DNA from: an uncultured Coriobacteriia bacterium
GTDB lineage: Bacteria; Actinomycetota; Coriobacteriia; Coriobacteriales; QAMH01
Assembly: GCA_902478425.1 (NCBI GenBank)
Contig: CABSKV010000003.1
Span: 1-42,319, forward strand
Length of the DNA: 42,319 bases
Reading direction: 5' to 3'
Every line of letters begins with the position of its first letter. Positions within the stretch are counted from its first letter, which is position 1. Shown here in pieces: positions 41,472 through 42,319 of the stretch. The notes below the pieces were generated by a model. That model was not told the DNA's origin and did no database searches. It saw only the letters and a program-made list of their open reading frames with translations. A program made the translations under genes and the position numbers.

Positions 41472-42319
41472 ATGGCCAACGACCCAATCGAAGTTGCGGA
41501 GCTATTCGCCGGGGTTGGCGGATTTCGTCTAGGTCTAGACGGATACCATGACCCAGACCATCCCGAATTTGATATGAAGGCTGCTGGTCCATTCAAAACC
41601 GTTTGGGCCAACCAGTGGGAGCCGCCCGGAACAGAAGCCAAGCAGTTTGCATGGCGCTGTTATGAAGATCGCTTCGGCGAGGGTAGCTGCGTCAACGAAG
41701 ACATCAACAAGGTACTCGACGAATACGAAGCAGGCGAGCGCGACATTCCCGATTTTGACATGCTAGTCGGCGGATTCCCTTGCCAGGACTACTCCGTCGC
41801 CAAGCCCCTCAATATGGCCCGTGGCATCGAGGGCAAGAAGGGCGTCCTGTGGTGGGATATCTACCGCATGATTCACTTAAAGCAGCCGAAGTATTTGCTT
41901 CTTGAGAACGTCGACCGCCTCCTCAAAAGCCCGGTGAAGCAACGTGGACGTGACTTTGCGATTATCCTGAGCTGCTTGGCTGAAGAAGGCTACTCAGTCG
42001 AGTGGCGCGTCATCAACGCAGCAGAATACGGCATGCCGCAAAAGCGTCGCCGCGTATATATTTATGGCGAGCTCACGGAAGATGAATGGGACCTTGAAAG
42101 CCGCATTAAGCAAGATGGCATCATGACAAAGGCCTTCCCCATCACTGAAAAGATAACCGCAATCACCTCTGTGGATGTCACCGCGGATCCTTACGAGATA
42201 TCTCAGCACTTCGGTGTTGGCAAGAAGCTCTCGCCTTTCCAAAATGCCGGAGCGATGCAAAAAGGTCAGGTCATGACATGCAAGGTCGAGCCCGCCTTTG
42301 ATGGCGAGGGGGCTACGCT
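41472..42319 (+). CDS. C5-cytosine DNA methyltransferase, 3' end outside window
   Basis: Modification enzyme of the restriction pair; 282 codons are visible. The family motifs are in order: motif I LFAGVGGFRLGL (11-22), motif IV GGFPCQDYS with catalytic C104, motif VI LLENVDRL (ENV at 145-147) and motif VIII YGMPQKRRRVYI (QxRxR at 190-194). The target recognition domain and motifs IX-X lie beyond the window edge. Paired with a Sau3AI-like nuclease, it probably methylates the cytosine of GATC, as M.Sau3AI does. The ATG at 41472 has AAGGAG upstream. The gene is less GC-rich than the fab operon. Confidence 0.95.
   Translation, partial: MANDPIEVAELFAGVGGFRLGLDGYHDPDHPEFDMKAAGPFKTVWANQWEPPGTEAKQFAWRCYEDRFGEGSCVNEDINKVLDEYEAGERDIPDFDMLVGGFPCQDYSVAKPLNMARGIEGKKGVLWWDIYRMIHLKQPKYLLLENVDRLLKSPVKQRGRDFAIILSCLAEEGYSVEWRVINAAEYGMPQKRRRVYIYGELTEDEWDLESRIKQDGIMTKAFPITEKITAITSVDVTADPYEISQHFGVGKKLSPFQNAGAMQKGQVMTCKVEPAFDGEGAT

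Overview
The window is high-GC DNA densely packed with genes and looks like a chromosome of an anaerobic actinobacterium of the class Coriobacteriia, probably Eggerthellaceae. This is an inference. The basis is a pyrogallol-hydroxytransferase/catechol-dehydroxylase type molybdenum enzyme, a flavodiiron-rubredoxin protein, FabK rather than FabI in fatty-acid synthesis, a LytTR-type two-component pair, and the actinobacterial/Gram-positive style of the housekeeping genes. No rRNA, tRNA, CRISPR array or complete insertion sequence was found.

Layout. 1-872: partial purM. 893-4392: a glycosyltransferase, a LytS-like histidine kinase and a LytTR response regulator on the minus strand, closed by a terminator. 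4509-7705: a YtxH-like envelope protein, a PRC-barrel protein and RNase R. 7862-13561: a purine operon (purA, purD, NUDIX hydrolase, purE) that runs into a stand-alone homologue of the cyanophycin-synthetase N-terminal domain and a flavorubredoxin. 13747-22658: nine minus-strand genes that look like an aromatic/polyphenol metabolism region. It holds a molybdopterin large subunit and its three-cluster Fe-S small subunit, an 80-residue CxxCH protein, an FKBP/SlyD prolyl isomerase, a TetR regulator, then VOC protein, SDR oxidoreductase, MFS transporter and a second VOC protein. 22948-23607: a vapBC-like toxin-antitoxin pair on the plus strand. 23604-26791: dnaB and leuA. 26999-31231: pntA and pntB (proton-translocating transhydrogenase) and a DUF3810 membrane metallopeptidase-like gene on the plus strand. 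31228-38393: the fatty-acid operon acpP-fabK-fabD-fabG-fabF-fabZ-accDA on the minus strand, with fabH divergent at 38589. 39828-end: a type II restriction-modification pair, with a MutH/Sau3AI-like endonuclease and a C5-cytosine methyltransferase that runs off the window, in visibly lower-GC DNA.

How the genes fit together. PntAB would supply NADPH for fatty-acid synthesis next door and for the SDR. AccDA makes malonyl-CoA, FabD, FabH and FabF start and extend chains on AcpP, and FabG, FabZ and FabK complete each cycle. AccB and AccC are absent from this locus, and AccDA carries an extra N-terminal domain that resembles a degenerate biotin-carboxylase N-domain. The molybdenum enzyme could transfer or remove a ring hydroxyl from a catechol or pyrogallol substrate that the MFS protein brings in, with the SDR and VOC proteins acting before or after it. 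The substrate cannot be read from the sequence.

A second theme is the number of long perfect inverted repeats in the gaps between genes, each with a different stem sequence. Some look like terminators and some like operators.
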